From NCBI RefSeq assembly GCF_005869935.1, contig NZ_SZQF01000001.1:961698-1025697 (forward strand): a stretch of 64,000 nt of DNA, given 5' to 3'. The position numbers and the translations under genes are program-made. This document shows positions 33,291 through 42,733 of this stretch, in pieces. Position 1 is the first letter of the stretch; each line of letters begins with the position of its first letter. Under the pieces are notes generated by a model. That model saw nothing but the letters and a program-made list of their open reading frames with translations. It did no database searches and was not told the origin of the DNA. The stretch is from Winogradskyella algicola. Lineage in GTDB: Bacteria; Bacteroidota; Bacteroidia; Flavobacteriales; Flavobacteriaceae.

Positions 33291-33326
33291 AAAACCTCGC
33301 AGATTGGTTTAGAGCTGCGAGGTTTT
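33291..33326. terminator. Terminator after the small membrane genes
   Basis: AAAACCTCGCAG-N12-CTGCGAGGTTTT, 12-bp perfect stem. Confidence 0.85.
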
Positions 33327-33340
33327 AAATTAAAAAAGAA

Positions 33341-33610
33341 ATGAAATCAGATTATATAAAAAGTATAATACTAATCCTATTAGGATTTTTAACTATTCCA
33401 CTTTTAGAAATTCTTCCAGTTCAAGGTGGTGGAGCTTCTTTAATAATAGTAATTACAATTCCCTTTCTTGTTTTAGTTAGTGTGATAATGACAATAGTTT
33501 ATTCATTATATTACAAAAAGAAGAAAAGTGAAAACATGAAAAAGAAAGCTTTTATAATTATGGCTTTAATACTAATTGCTCTAAATCTGCTAATATTTCC
33601 TCATGGATAA
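33341..33610 (+). CDS. Three-helix small membrane protein, unknown
   Basis: 89 residues: hydrophobic segments at about 6-24, 31-54 and 69-86, with a Lys-rich loop (YYKKKKSENMKKKAF). It begins right after the terminator and ends 11 bases before the DUF2157 gene. Not recognised. Confidence 0.6.
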   Translation: MKSDYIKSIILILLGFLTIPLLEILPVQGGGASLIIVITIPFLVLVSVIMTIVYSLYYKKKKSENMKKKAFIIMALILIALNLLIFPHG

Positions 33611-33621
33611 ATTTAAATATC

Positions 33622-34908
33622 ATGAAATCAAAACTATTAAACGATATATCAGAACTTTTAGAGAACAATATAATTTCTCAAGAAGTTGCGTCAAATATCT
33701 CAGCGTATTACAAATCGAAGGAAGATAACCAGCCCAATAGACTATTTACAGTATTTGGCGTTTTGGGTGCTACATTGGTAGGTTTGGGAATTATCTTAAT
33801 ACTGGCACACAATTGGGATAATTTTTCAAGAAGCATAAAAACATGTTTTGCATTTTTACCACTGGTTATTGGTCAAATTATTTCAGGATTTACAATTCTT
33901 AAAAAGAAAAGTCAGGCGTGGAAAGAATCTTCAGGAACGTTTCTCTTTTTTGCTATTGGAGCTTCCATCGCACTAGTAAGTCAGATTTATAATATACCAG
34001 GTGATTTAGGTAGTTTTTTATTTACATGGATAGTGCTGGCATTACCCTTAATTTACCTGCTCAAATCTAAGGCAGTATCAATTTTAGTTATTGTATTTGC
34101 AAGTTATTACGCGTGCGAACTAGGATACGATTTTGGTTATAAGGACAGCACTCCTTGGATGTATTTGGTTTTTATTTTGGCAACACTACCATTTTATTTA
34201 AAGCTGTTAAAAACATCGCCTCTAGCAAATTCAACATCCATTTTCAATTGGCTTTATGTTTTAAGTTTAACTATTGTATTAGGTACTTTTATTAACAGCA
34301 ATTGGCCAGTAGGCTTTTTAATGTATGCCATGCTGTTCGGTGTTTTTTATAATATTGGAAAAACACCGATTTACAAAGATCAACAATTAAGAAGAAATAG
34401 TTTTACCGTCATAGGCTCCTTGGGCTCTGTGGTTTTGTTGACGATTCTATCTTTCAATATTATTTGGGAAGACCTTGTAAAAAGAGCTTCAATAGCAATA
34501 AATACTCAAGAAATGCTAATTGCGACTGTTTTACTGATAGTGGCATTTGTGGTGTTACTCTATTCTAAAAAGAATGAAAAAAATGAAAGTTTCAACCTGT
34601 TTCAGTATGTTTTTTTAATAGTTGCAATAATCTTCTTTATAGGTGTAGCAAATGCCATTGCAGCTACTGTTTTAACCAATATTTTACTTTTGGTTATGGG
34701 ACTTTCAGCAATAAAAATAGGTGCAGATACATTTCGTTTTAGTGTGCTTAATTATGGACTGTTGATTGTAACCGCAGTTATAGTCTGTCGTTTTTTTGAT
34801 ATAGATATACGTTTTGAGGTTAAAGGGCTTCTTTTCGTTGCTGTCGGATTTGGATTCTTCTTAACCAACTATATAATGCTTAAAAAGAAGAAAGAATTAA
34901 ATCGTTAA
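33622..34908 (+). CDS. DUF2157 membrane protein
   Basis: 428 residues. The N-terminal helical hairpin (LLENNIISQEVASNISAYYK) is followed by RLFTVFGVLGATLVGLGIILILAHNWD, typical of DUF2157, and about 12 membrane helices. Function unknown. It is directly followed by a GDYXXLXY protein, the usual partner of this family, which supports the call. Confidence 0.85.
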   Translation: MKSKLLNDISELLENNIISQEVASNISAYYKSKEDNQPNRLFTVFGVLGATLVGLGIILILAHNWDNFSRSIKTCFAFLPLVIGQIISGFTILKKKSQAWKESSGTFLFFAIGASIALVSQIYNIPGDLGSFLFTWIVLALPLIYLLKSKAVSILVIVFASYYACELGYDFGYKDSTPWMYLVFILATLPFYLKLLKTSPLANSTSIFNWLYVLSLTIVLGTFINSNWPVGFLMYAMLFGVFYNIGKTPIYKDQQLRRNSFTVIGSLGSVVLLTILSFNIIWEDLVKRASIAINTQEMLIATVLLIVAFVVLLYSKKNEKNESFNLFQYVFLIVAIIFFIGVANAIAATVLTNILLLVMGLSAIKIGADTFRFSVLNYGLLIVTAVIVCRFFDIDIRFEVKGLLFVAVGFGFFLTNYIMLKKKKELNR

Positions 34909-34926
34909 ACCTTAAATTTAAAACAC

Positions 34927-35499
34927 ATGAAAACGATACACATTTTTATACTATTCGTAGTGGTTGCGGTTTTACAATTATTTGTGCCAGCAAAAATGAT
35001 TTTAGATAGGGAAGATGTTTTAAAAACAGGAATAACCTACAAGTTTAAAACACGACCTGTTGACCCTAATGATCCATTTAGAGGAAAATACATCACTTTA
35101 AACTATGAAATGAATTCTGCCAAAACCAACGATTCAATTTGGAAACGTGGAGAAACGATTTTTGTTTATCTAGAAAATGATAGTCTTGGTTATGCTAAGG
35201 TTCATAGTGTAAGTAAAGAAAAGAAAGATATAGATAGAGATTATGTTGAGACTAAAGTCCGTTGGAATTATGGTAATTCAAATACTGTTAATTTTGAGTT
35301 ACCTTTCGATAGGTTTTATATGGAAGAAACTAAAGCAAAACCTGCAGAAGATATTTACAGAAAATATAACAGACGTCGAGATACTCTAAATCAAACATAC
35401 GCTTTGGTTGCTATTAAAAACGGGAAGGCTGTTTTAAAAGATGTCTACATAAACGATAAGCCAATTGCTTATTACTTAGAAATAGAGGATGAAAACTGA
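34927..35499 (+). CDS. GDYXXLXY-domain protein, partner of DUF2157
   Basis: 190 residues with one N-terminal hydrophobic helix or signal anchor (HIFILFVVVAVLQLFVPAKM) and the namesake motif as PFRGKYITLNYEM. The rest is beta-rich and outside the membrane. In many bacteria such genes follow DUF2157 genes, as here (18 bases apart). Molecular role unknown. Confidence 0.85.
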   Translation: MKTIHIFILFVVVAVLQLFVPAKMILDREDVLKTGITYKFKTRPVDPNDPFRGKYITLNYEMNSAKTNDSIWKRGETIFVYLENDSLGYAKVHSVSKEKKDIDRDYVETKVRWNYGNSNTVNFELPFDRFYMEETKAKPAEDIYRKYNRRRDTLNQTYALVAIKNGKAVLKDVYINDKPIAYYLEIEDEN

Positions 35500-35540
35500 T
35501 AGAAGAAAATTTTAGAAATTTGTTTTATACAATAATGAAC

Positions 35541-35574
35541 AAAAAAGGCTTCAAATTCAATTGAAGCCTTTTTT
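35541..35574. terminator. Bidirectional terminator between convergent genes
   Basis: AAAAAAGGCTTCAA-ATTCAA-TTGAAGCCTTTTTT, 14-bp perfect stem. Confidence 0.92.
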
Positions 35575-35593
35575 AATTATAAGAATGTTTAGA

Positions 35594-38080
35594 TTATTTA
35601 GGGTCTAAAATATCATTGATACGTTCTATCGCGTCAGCAATATGAATTCTACTCATTGCATCTCCACCACGAGCATTTCTCAATTGCGAACGTAAAGTCT
35701 TTAATTCTGCTCTTACAACAGCTCTAATATCTGACTGGCTAGTGTTTACAGCTGTTATTTTTAAGTAAGGACTTGGTGATCTTCCACTTTGGTTTTCAGC
35801 AGTCATTAAATACGCTAAACGATCGATGTGTGCACGTTGTAAGTTACGACGATAAGTGTCTATTTTTTTACCTGTACGTAATTCGCTCCACACACCTTTG
35901 CGTAAATCTTTCATCATATCTGTTAAAGCATAAGCATTACTGTCATAGGTATGTGCTTCAGTTAAACGTTGCATTTTACCTAGGCTTAAAATATTATTTA
36001 ATGTTCTGGCTTGCATAGCACGAACACGTTCTACAGAACCAGAATACTCTATGCGGTCAAAGATGTTTTTATCAATTAACCACTCTGGTGTAGTAAATAA
36101 ATTTTCTTGAATAAATTGCATTGCTTCTTTTTGGTGAGCTTTAGGTACAGGTGTGTAAACTACACCATCTTGGTCTGCTGTTTTGTAGTGTTCATAAACA
36201 CCACCAATGTTATTTGAAACGTGCCCCATGTATCTATTAAATTGCGATACCACATGACCATACATTTCCTGTAAATCATCATAATCTTCACCAGCTTCAG
36301 TAGTCCATTCTATTAAATTAGGTACAATACGCTTAAGGTTTTTAATACCATATGCACTAGCAAGCATTGCGTTATCACCTAAATCTTCAGTTTGCGAACT
36401 TGGATCGTGAACATCACCAACTTGTTGATGACCAAAACGATACATTGGGTCTCCTTCATGCTCAGTAATCCATTGGTTAAGGATTTCTTTTTCTTCTTCA
36501 GGTGATTTGTCTAAAATAGGTCTGTAACCCCATTCTATTGCGTATTTGTCATAAACACCAATATCGGGCATAAGTGCAACACCTTCATCGCCAGGTTGAG
36601 CCACATAGTTGAAACGTGCATAATCCATTATAGATGGTGCAGTTCCATATTTTTGAGTGAACTCAGCATCTCTAAGTTTTTCAACAGGATAAGCAACACT
36701 ACTTCCCATGTTATGTGGAAGACCAAGTGTGTGTCCTACTTCGTGAGCAGATACAAAACGAATTAATCGTCCCATAACTTCATCTTTAAATTCAGGACTT
36801 TGAGCTTCAGGGTTTATGGCAGCAGTTTGTACAAAGAACCAACCACGAAGAAGCGACATTACATTATGATACCAGTTAATATCACTTTCTAAAATCTCAC
36901 CTGTTCTAGGATCACTTACGTGAGGTCCGTTTGCATTTGGAATAGGTGAAGCTAAATATCTAACTACAGAATAGCGAACATCTTCTGGTGTCCATTCTGG
37001 GTCTTCTTCTACTGAAGGTGGATCTTTTGCAATGATAGCCTCCTTAAAGCCCGCAGCTTCAAAAGCTACTTGCCAGTCTTCAATACCTTGTTTAATGTAT
37101 TTTCTCCATTTTTCAGGTGTAGCTCTGTCTATGTAGTAAACAATTTGTTTTTTAGGAACTACAAGCTCACCACGTTTAAATTTCTCAATATCTTCATCTC
37201 TAACTTCTAATCTCCAACGATCTAAATAAGTTAAAGATTTACTTCTTTGATCTTCTAATCCATAATCTGTAGTACTGCTTGTAAACCACCCAACACGCTC
37301 ATCGAAATAACGACGTTTCATAGGGTTTTCTGGTAATAGAATCATGGAGTTGTTGATCTCTATTGAAATACTACCTGTGCTAGAGTTAGAAGGTGGAGAA
37401 CCAGCGGCATACGTTTTTACGTGACGTGCTTCGATGTTTCTAGGGTAACTTTTTATAGTCTCAATAAATGATTTATCGCTTTCCAATCTGGTAACCTTAT
37501 ATGGTCGTCTTCTAAACGTCGGAAGCCCGAGCGATTTTACATCTTTTTCAAATAAAGGTGATGCATCAATAACTGTACTGGTAGAATCTTTACCGTAAGC
37601 TTTTATGGGAAATGTGAAGAGTACAGGTTCAAAATTAGAGTTTTTAACAGCTTCGTTTACCGGTAGTGAATCGGCAGCAGTAACATTGTAAGATACTACA
37701 CGTAAAACTACTTTTTTGCCTTTCTTTTCCCAGCGTAAAACTTGTTCGTTTTGCTTTCCTCCACCAAAACCTAGGCCACTAGCAGTTTTAGCAATACGTG
37801 TTACCATTAGCATCTCTCTATCAAAAAGTGAATCTGGTATTTCGTAGTAGAACTTATCGTCTAAAGTGTGAACGGTAAATAAACCTTCATCACTTATAGC
37901 ATCTTTTGTGATGACTTTGTCATAAGGTTTTGGGTCATTTTTACCTGGTTTCTTTCCTGCAGGTTTTGCCATTGCTGTGGCATCAGTTTTCTTAGATTTG
38001 CTGGCCTTTTTTGCAGTAGAGCACGAGAATGCCAAAAAAGCAGAAGCCACAAAAAGTAGCTTAATGGATAGTTGTTTCAC
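35594..38080 (-). CDS. Zinc-dependent metalloprotease lipoprotein (DUF5117/DUF5118/DUF4953)
   Basis: 828 residues. Lipoprotein signal (ASAFLAFSCSTAKK). DUF5118- and DUF5117-like domains in the first 400 residues (KPYDKVITKDAISDEGLFTV, DSLFDREMLMVTRIAKT), then the metzincin motif HEVGHTLGLPHN with zinc ligands His446, His450 and His456, and a DUF4953-like C-terminal part (YDKYAIEWGYRPI with a possible Met-turn at SIMDYARFNY). Expected on the outer membrane or in the periplasm. Targets unknown. Confidence 0.9.
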   Translation of the reverse strand: MKQLSIKLLFVASAFLAFSCSTAKKASKSKKTDATAMAKPAGKKPGKNDPKPYDKVITKDAISDEGLFTVHTLDDKFYYEIPDSLFDREMLMVTRIAKTASGLGFGGGKQNEQVLRWEKKGKKVVLRVVSYNVTAADSLPVNEAVKNSNFEPVLFTFPIKAYGKDSTSTVIDASPLFEKDVKSLGLPTFRRRPYKVTRLESDKSFIETIKSYPRNIEARHVKTYAAGSPPSNSSTGSISIEINNSMILLPENPMKRRYFDERVGWFTSSTTDYGLEDQRSKSLTYLDRWRLEVRDEDIEKFKRGELVVPKKQIVYYIDRATPEKWRKYIKQGIEDWQVAFEAAGFKEAIIAKDPPSVEEDPEWTPEDVRYSVVRYLASPIPNANGPHVSDPRTGEILESDINWYHNVMSLLRGWFFVQTAAINPEAQSPEFKDEVMGRLIRFVSAHEVGHTLGLPHNMGSSVAYPVEKLRDAEFTQKYGTAPSIMDYARFNYVAQPGDEGVALMPDIGVYDKYAIEWGYRPILDKSPEEEKEILNQWITEHEGDPMYRFGHQQVGDVHDPSSQTEDLGDNAMLASAYGIKNLKRIVPNLIEWTTEAGEDYDDLQEMYGHVVSQFNRYMGHVSNNIGGVYEHYKTADQDGVVYTPVPKAHQKEAMQFIQENLFTTPEWLIDKNIFDRIEYSGSVERVRAMQARTLNNILSLGKMQRLTEAHTYDSNAYALTDMMKDLRKGVWSELRTGKKIDTYRRNLQRAHIDRLAYLMTAENQSGRSPSPYLKITAVNTSQSDIRAVVRAELKTLRSQLRNARGGDAMSRIHIADAIERINDILDPK

Positions 38081-38174
38081 TTTGTGTCGGTTTTAAAAAA
38101 TTTGCATGAAAATAAGGATTCTATTAAGAATCTTTCAGTTTTAAAACCTACTTTATAATTTTTTTAACGCAAGG

Positions 38175-39155
38175 TTACAGCGTGTCTAGGTATGCTTGTA
38201 AAAGTTCTACACCTTCCGTATGTACTGTGGTTGTGCCGATAAACGGCATGCTAAACCCTTCGTTATACTCCGAAATTCTTAACGAAATACTGAATTTTCT
38301 CTGAGCTATTTTAGAGTCTTCTAGTGATGTGTCAAAAGCCAATCTTAATGTTGATTCCTCTTCACAATCACCACCTTCGATATGACAGTGTGCACAATTA
38401 ATGTCAAAGTACGATCTAGCTCTATCCTCAAGAGATTCAGATGTGTTTTTCCAATTAACTACTGATGACACTTCAGAACTGCTGGAAACACCAGTTAAGT
38501 GACCACTATTTACAAATTCATCTAATTGATTAAATCCATTAACTTCAAAATTCATATTTCTAAGTTTTGGTCCAATTGGTGTTGCATTATCATAAGTGTG
38601 ATGACAGGTAAAGCAATCTGTGTTAGATGGTATTTCGTAATTTACTGAGTTGCTTTCGCCATCAGCATCAATCCAAGTTACAGGCACTGTGCTTCCGTTA
38701 AGATCTAATACAGCTTCTGTTTGATCTTCGTTCCATTTATAATCACCTGTTTCCCATTCACCATTAATTTTTATAAGCACGCGTGTTTCAATAATGGTCT
38801 TTCCTAAGGTTAAATCGCGTTCGTCATTATTGTAATAAAATGTTTTGGCAATTACAGTGTTATCGGGAAAAATTGGTAAACCGTCACCATCATACTGCAT
38901 TGAAGTATTTTCTGGTAACGCAATTAATCGCTGTTTGTGCGCGTAATCTGTAAAAAGCTGTGAATTAAGTTCGTACTTAAAGGCGCGAGAAGAACTATTT
39001 AAATCTCCAAGATTTCCAGTAAATAGGTTTAATTCTGAAAGATTAGGCCTAAACTCTGCAATCACTAAAGGATCTTGTACAGGTGTTATATCATCATCGT
39101 TTTCACATGAAAACACAGCAAGTAAGATTGCGAAAAGAAGCGTGAGTTTTTTCAT
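38175..39155 (-). CDS. Dihaem c-type cytochrome lipoprotein (SO2930-like family)
   Basis: 326 residues. Lipoprotein signal (LLAVFSCENDDD). Two CxxCH haem motifs: CFTCH (about residue 180) and CAHCH (about residue 255), each in a short cytochrome-like context. The N-terminal half includes MQYDGDGLPIFPDNTVIAKTF, FYYNNDERDL and RVLIKINGEWETGDYKWNED, which fit the SO2930 family as I know it. Probably a periplasmic or surface electron carrier; partner unknown. Confidence 0.78.
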   Translation of the reverse strand: MKKLTLLFAILLAVFSCENDDDITPVQDPLVIAEFRPNLSELNLFTGNLGDLNSSSRAFKYELNSQLFTDYAHKQRLIALPENTSMQYDGDGLPIFPDNTVIAKTFYYNNDERDLTLGKTIIETRVLIKINGEWETGDYKWNEDQTEAVLDLNGSTVPVTWIDADGESNSVNYEIPSNTDCFTCHHTYDNATPIGPKLRNMNFEVNGFNQLDEFVNSGHLTGVSSSSEVSSVVNWKNTSESLEDRARSYFDINCAHCHIEGGDCEEESTLRLAFDTSLEDSKIAQRKFSISLRISEYNEGFSMPFIGTTTVHTEGVELLQAYLDTL

Positions 39156-39248
39156 TTTTTGATAAGTGGCTGATTCATAGCGAATGTGAAAATAATAAAA
39201 AAGCTTTAATCCGCAAGTTGTAACATAAAATGTGTATTGATTTTAAAT

Positions 39249-39282
39249 AAAAAAAGGATTCATCTTTCGATAAATCCTTTCT
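39249..39282 (-). terminator. Terminator after lysS
   Basis: AAAGGATT-N12-AATCCTTT, an 8-bp stem with A-rich and T-rich flanks, 27 bases after the lysS stop on the - strand. Confidence 0.7.
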
Positions 39283-39308
39283 TAAAGTTATATGTTGTTA
39301 GTTGGTGT

Positions 39309-40997
39309 TTATGCCATTTCAACAAATAAGCCTTCATCAGTTTTTTCAACTTTAGTTAAGCCGTGTTTTCCTAAGCCTTTTATACCTTTATCCCAACCTT
39401 TATTACTTAAGCCAGATTGCGCTTTAAGTTCATTTAAGTCCATTCGTTGTTCTTTTTTAAGAATTTCAAAAATGGCTTTTTCGTTATCGCTTAAATCCAC
39501 TTTTTTCTTCTCTGGTCGCATTTGCGGGAAGAACAATACCTCTTGTATACTTTGGTTATTGGTTAAGAACATAATCAATCGGTCCATACCAATTCCCATA
39601 CCAGAAGTTGGTGGCATACCATATTCTAAAGCACGTAAGAAGTCAAAATCAATAAATTCCGTTGCTTCATCATCACCTTTTTGAGCTAGTTTTAACTGAT
39701 GCTCAAAACGCTCGCGTTGGTCTATAGGGTCATTAAGCTCAGAATACGCATTGGCGATTTCCTTACCGCAAACCATAAGCTCAAAACGCTCTGTTAATTC
39801 AGGGTTTTCTCTGTGTTCTTTACACAATGGACTCATCTCTTTTGGATAGTCTGTAATGAATGTTGGTTGTATATAGTTGCCTTCACATTTTTCACCAAAA
39901 ATCTCATCGATCAACTTGCCTTTACCCATGGTGTCGTCTACTTCAATACCCATTTCCTTGGCTGCAGTTCTAATTTCAGCTTCGGTTTTATCGTAGATAT
40001 CAAAACCTGTAAATTCTAAAATAGAATCGCGCATGGTAATACGTTTGTAAGGTGCTTTGAAGTTGATTTTATGCTCGCCAAACGTAGCTTCTGTAGTGCC
40101 ATTAACCGCAACAGCACAATGTTCTAATAACTTTTCGCAGAAGTCCATCATCCAGTTGTAATCCTTGTAAGCAACGTAGATTTCCATTGCTGTAAACTCA
40201 GGATTATGCGTACGGTCCATACCTTCGTTACGGAAGTTTTTAGAAAACTCATACACACCTTCAAAACCACCAACAATTAAACGCTTTAGGTAAAGCTCAT
40301 TGGCAATTCTCATATACAACGGAATGTCCAAAGTGTTGTGATGTGTTACAAATGGTCTTGCCGCAGCACCACCAGGAATTGGTTGTAAAATTGGTGTTTC
40401 AACTTCAAAATAACCAGCGTCATTAAAAAATTGACGCATAGCGTTGAATAATTTTGTACGCTTTACAAACACATCTTTTACGTGCGGATTTACAGCCAAA
40501 TCTGCATAACGTTGTCTGTAACGTTGCTCTGGATCTGTAAATGCATCGTAGGTTTTTCCGTCTTTTTGCTTTGGAATTGGTAATGGTTTTAAAGCTTTAC
40601 TTAACAGTTTAAACTGCTTTACCATGACTGTTTTTTCACCAACTTTGGTGGTGAACAATTCGCCTTCTATACCAATAAAATCGCCTAAATCGATTAATTT
40701 TTTAAAGACATTGTTGTACAATGATTTGTCTTCGCTTGGGCAAATTTCGTCTCTGTTAAAATATACTTGAATACGCCCTTCGCTATCTTGTAACTGCGCA
40801 AAAGAAGCTTTTCCTTGAACATTAATTGCCATTAGACGACCAGCTATAACTACCTGTTTACCTTCATCATAGTCAGATTTTATCTGTTTGGAAGTATGCG
40901 TAACTGGGTATAAATCGGCTGGATAAGGATTAATCCCTAAAGCACGAAGTTTTTCTAACTTTTGGCGTCTTACTAATTCTTGTTCTGAAAGTTGCAT
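39309..40997 (-). CDS. lysS: Lysyl-tRNA synthetase, class II
   Basis: 562 residues, longer than the E. coli enzyme (505). The anticodon-binding OB domain takes about 50-150 (VVIAGRLMAINVQGKASFAQ), and the catalytic core has FEVETPILQPIPGGAAARPF, RNEGMDRTHNPEFTAMEIY (motif 2) and GMGIGMDRLIMFLT (motif 3). About 60 extra residues at the C-terminus (KVDLSDNEKAIFEILKKEQR ...) look like a winged-helix domain, which I associate with Bacteroidota LysS. Charges tRNA-Lys. Confidence 0.96.
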   Translation of the reverse strand: MQLSEQELVRRQKLEKLRALGINPYPADLYPVTHTSKQIKSDYDEGKQVVIAGRLMAINVQGKASFAQLQDSEGRIQVYFNRDEICPSEDKSLYNNVFKKLIDLGDFIGIEGELFTTKVGEKTVMVKQFKLLSKALKPLPIPKQKDGKTYDAFTDPEQRYRQRYADLAVNPHVKDVFVKRTKLFNAMRQFFNDAGYFEVETPILQPIPGGAAARPFVTHHNTLDIPLYMRIANELYLKRLIVGGFEGVYEFSKNFRNEGMDRTHNPEFTAMEIYVAYKDYNWMMDFCEKLLEHCAVAVNGTTEATFGEHKINFKAPYKRITMRDSILEFTGFDIYDKTEAEIRTAAKEMGIEVDDTMGKGKLIDEIFGEKCEGNYIQPTFITDYPKEMSPLCKEHRENPELTERFELMVCGKEIANAYSELNDPIDQRERFEHQLKLAQKGDDEATEFIDFDFLRALEYGMPPTSGMGIGMDRLIMFLTNNQSIQEVLFFPQMRPEKKKVDLSDNEKAIFEILKKEQRMDLNELKAQSGLSNKGWDKGIKGLGKHGLTKVEKTDEGLFVEMA

Positions 40998-41060
40998 TCT
41001 TGCTTATTTTAAAAATGCAAAATTACATTATTTCAAAGAATTATTGAATGGCTTTTGATA

Positions 41061-41107
41061 GAACTTCTCGATACAATTTTTCATGCTTCAAAATCACTCG
41101 AAGTGAC
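41061..41107 (-). repeat. B-type half element upstream of lysS (copy B6)
   Basis: Right half of the B element: ACTTCTCGATACAATTTTTC ... AAATCACTCGAAGTGAC. It lies between the - strand thioredoxin-like gene and lysS. Confidence 0.8.
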
Positions 41108-41113
41108 ATTAAT

Positions 41114-42004
41114 TTAATTAGATTTTATAACCTCTAAATTTTGTTTTAGGTTGTTATTATCCGGAAATAATTCAACAGCATTTTCAAGGACTTCTATGGC
41201 CTTTTCTTTTTGGCCTGAAAAGCCTAAGGTGTTGGCTAAACTCATATACGTTCTTGGTTCATCAGGAAAAAGTTTTGTATTAAGTTCAAACACGGCAATA
41301 ACCTCTTCTATGCGATTGGTGTTGAATAGTATTTTGCCATAGGTGTTAAGCTCAAACATACTGCTTACTTTACCTTTGTATTTTTTCAAAAGATTTTTTT
41401 GTTTCCTTTTTAAGCCTTTTGTTCCTTTTTTACTTAAAATATCGTCTACGATAGCTACGATTTGGTAATTGGATTTGTAATCATTAACTGTGATGATATT
41501 CTGAATATCTTCTTCAAACGTTTTTACAGGATGTTCTACAATTCGGTTAATTTCCTTACCATCCTTGTAAAAAATAACGGTTGGTACGCGATGAATATTT
41601 AAACCTTCTTCCTCATGCTGTGGGCTTTGTTTATACATGCCTGCTTCTCTACTTACGGCAACTACTGTTAGTTGATCCATAGGATAATTGCATGCTTCTA
41701 AAACTTTATATAATCTTGGAACTTCCTTTTTGCTATCACCACACCATGTACCCATAAACAAAGTGATGCTGTAGTTTTTTAACTCTGACGCTATGGCTTC
41801 GATAATAGTTGAATTTGGCTCGTAATCATTATAATTTTTGGTAAACCAAGATTTGTAATTATCGCTTTCTAAACCGCTTTTGTCTATTTTACCTAGAAGA
41901 TAAGGTGTATCGGTATTTTCTGTGATTTCTGTGTTGAGGTTTTGGGCGTTTATTTGAATTGAGATAAAGGATATGATGAGTAGTGAAAATATGTTCGTTT
42001 TCAT
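41114..42004 (-). CDS. Secreted thioredoxin-like protein with C-terminal TPR
   Basis: 296 residues with a signal peptide (MKTNIFSLLIISFISIQINAQ). Thioredoxin fold at about 75-170 with LFMGTWCGDSKKEVPRL, so the active site is CxxS (CGDS) rather than CxxC, and the cis-Pro in HRVPTVIFYKDGKE. The C-terminal about 80 residues form TPR-like helices (RTYMSLANTLGFSGQKEKAIEVLENAVEL). A CxxS site suggests mixed-disulphide or peroxide-type work rather than ordinary dithiol exchange. Periplasmic. Confidence 0.8.
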   Translation of the reverse strand: MKTNIFSLLIISFISIQINAQNLNTEITENTDTPYLLGKIDKSGLESDNYKSWFTKNYNDYEPNSTIIEAIASELKNYSITLFMGTWCGDSKKEVPRLYKVLEACNYPMDQLTVVAVSREAGMYKQSPQHEEEGLNIHRVPTVIFYKDGKEINRIVEHPVKTFEEDIQNIITVNDYKSNYQIVAIVDDILSKKGTKGLKRKQKNLLKKYKGKVSSMFELNTYGKILFNTNRIEEVIAVFELNTKLFPDEPRTYMSLANTLGFSGQKEKAIEVLENAVELFPDNNNLKQNLEVIKSN

Positions 42005-42115
42005 GATTGATTTTTTAGAAAGATTAGTTTGCTGTTTTGGTATAACGAAGGATGAGCAAAACTTTAAAGTTCAGCTTAACCAATTCTCAAATTATTGAGA
42101 TTAAAAGATGAATTT

Positions 42116-42194
42116 GTCAAACTGAATTTATTTCAGTTTTTAGATCTTGTTTGATTGAAATCAATAATAGATTCTGAAACAAGTTCAGAATGAC
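42116..42194. repeat. Inverted pair of GTCA...ATCT units (BIME-like)
   Basis: Unit 1 at 42116-42147 on + (GTCAAACTGAA-TTTAT-TTCAGTT, then TTTAGATCT) and unit 2 at 42194-42169 on - (GTCATTCTGAACTTGTTTCA then GAATCT) face each other with 21 bases between. Same layout as 1674-1740. Confidence 0.75.
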
Positions 42195-42216
42195 AAAACT
42201 GAAAGGAAATAAATAT

Positions 42217-42624
42217 TTATTTAGCTGCAACAATGTTCCCTTTAATTTTAAGGATTTTGTTTCCTTCTTCAGCATTAGAAGTGACTCTTATAGTTTTTGT
42301 AAAAGCACCAAGTCTTTTAGTATCGTACTTAATTTTTAATTCGCCAGTTTTACCAGGTAAAATAGGTGCTTTTGAGTAGCTTGGTACAGTACAGCCACAA
42401 CTGGTTTTTACGCCTGTAATTAGTAATGGAGCGTCACCTTCATTGGTAAAAGCAAATAATCGTGTACCATCAGAATGCTGTTCTATGGTTCCGTAATCAA
42501 TGACTTCAGTTTCAAATGAAATAATAGCTACTTTACCTGTTTTATTTTCAACTTTGTTTGAAGTTGCATTGAATAATCCTACTGAAAGAATTAAAATTAG
42601 AATAGTGTTTACTGTTCGTTTCAT
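42217..42624 (-). CDS. DUF1573 protein
   Basis: 135 residues from ATG 42624 (an upstream in-frame start at 42657 would add 11 residues before the signal peptide and is rejected). Signal peptide MKRTVNTILILILSVGLFNA; DUF1573 core with FETEVIDYGTIEQHSDGTRL, FAFTNEGDAPLLIT and TSCGCTVPSYSKAPILPGKT. Ig-like fold; function unknown. Exported. Confidence 0.9.
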   Translation of the reverse strand: MKRTVNTILILILSVGLFNATSNKVENKTGKVAIISFETEVIDYGTIEQHSDGTRLFAFTNEGDAPLLITGVKTSCGCTVPSYSKAPILPGKTGELKIKYDTKRLGAFTKTIRVTSNAEEGNKILKIKGNIVAAK

Positions 42625-42733
42625 AGTTATAGAATTTTTGATTAATACTTGAAACAAACTTCAAACTTAGAAGCTAAAATTTTTAAAAAAGAGGGTTTGA
42701 AATTGGTACTAGAACCAAGGTTGATTTTTTTAA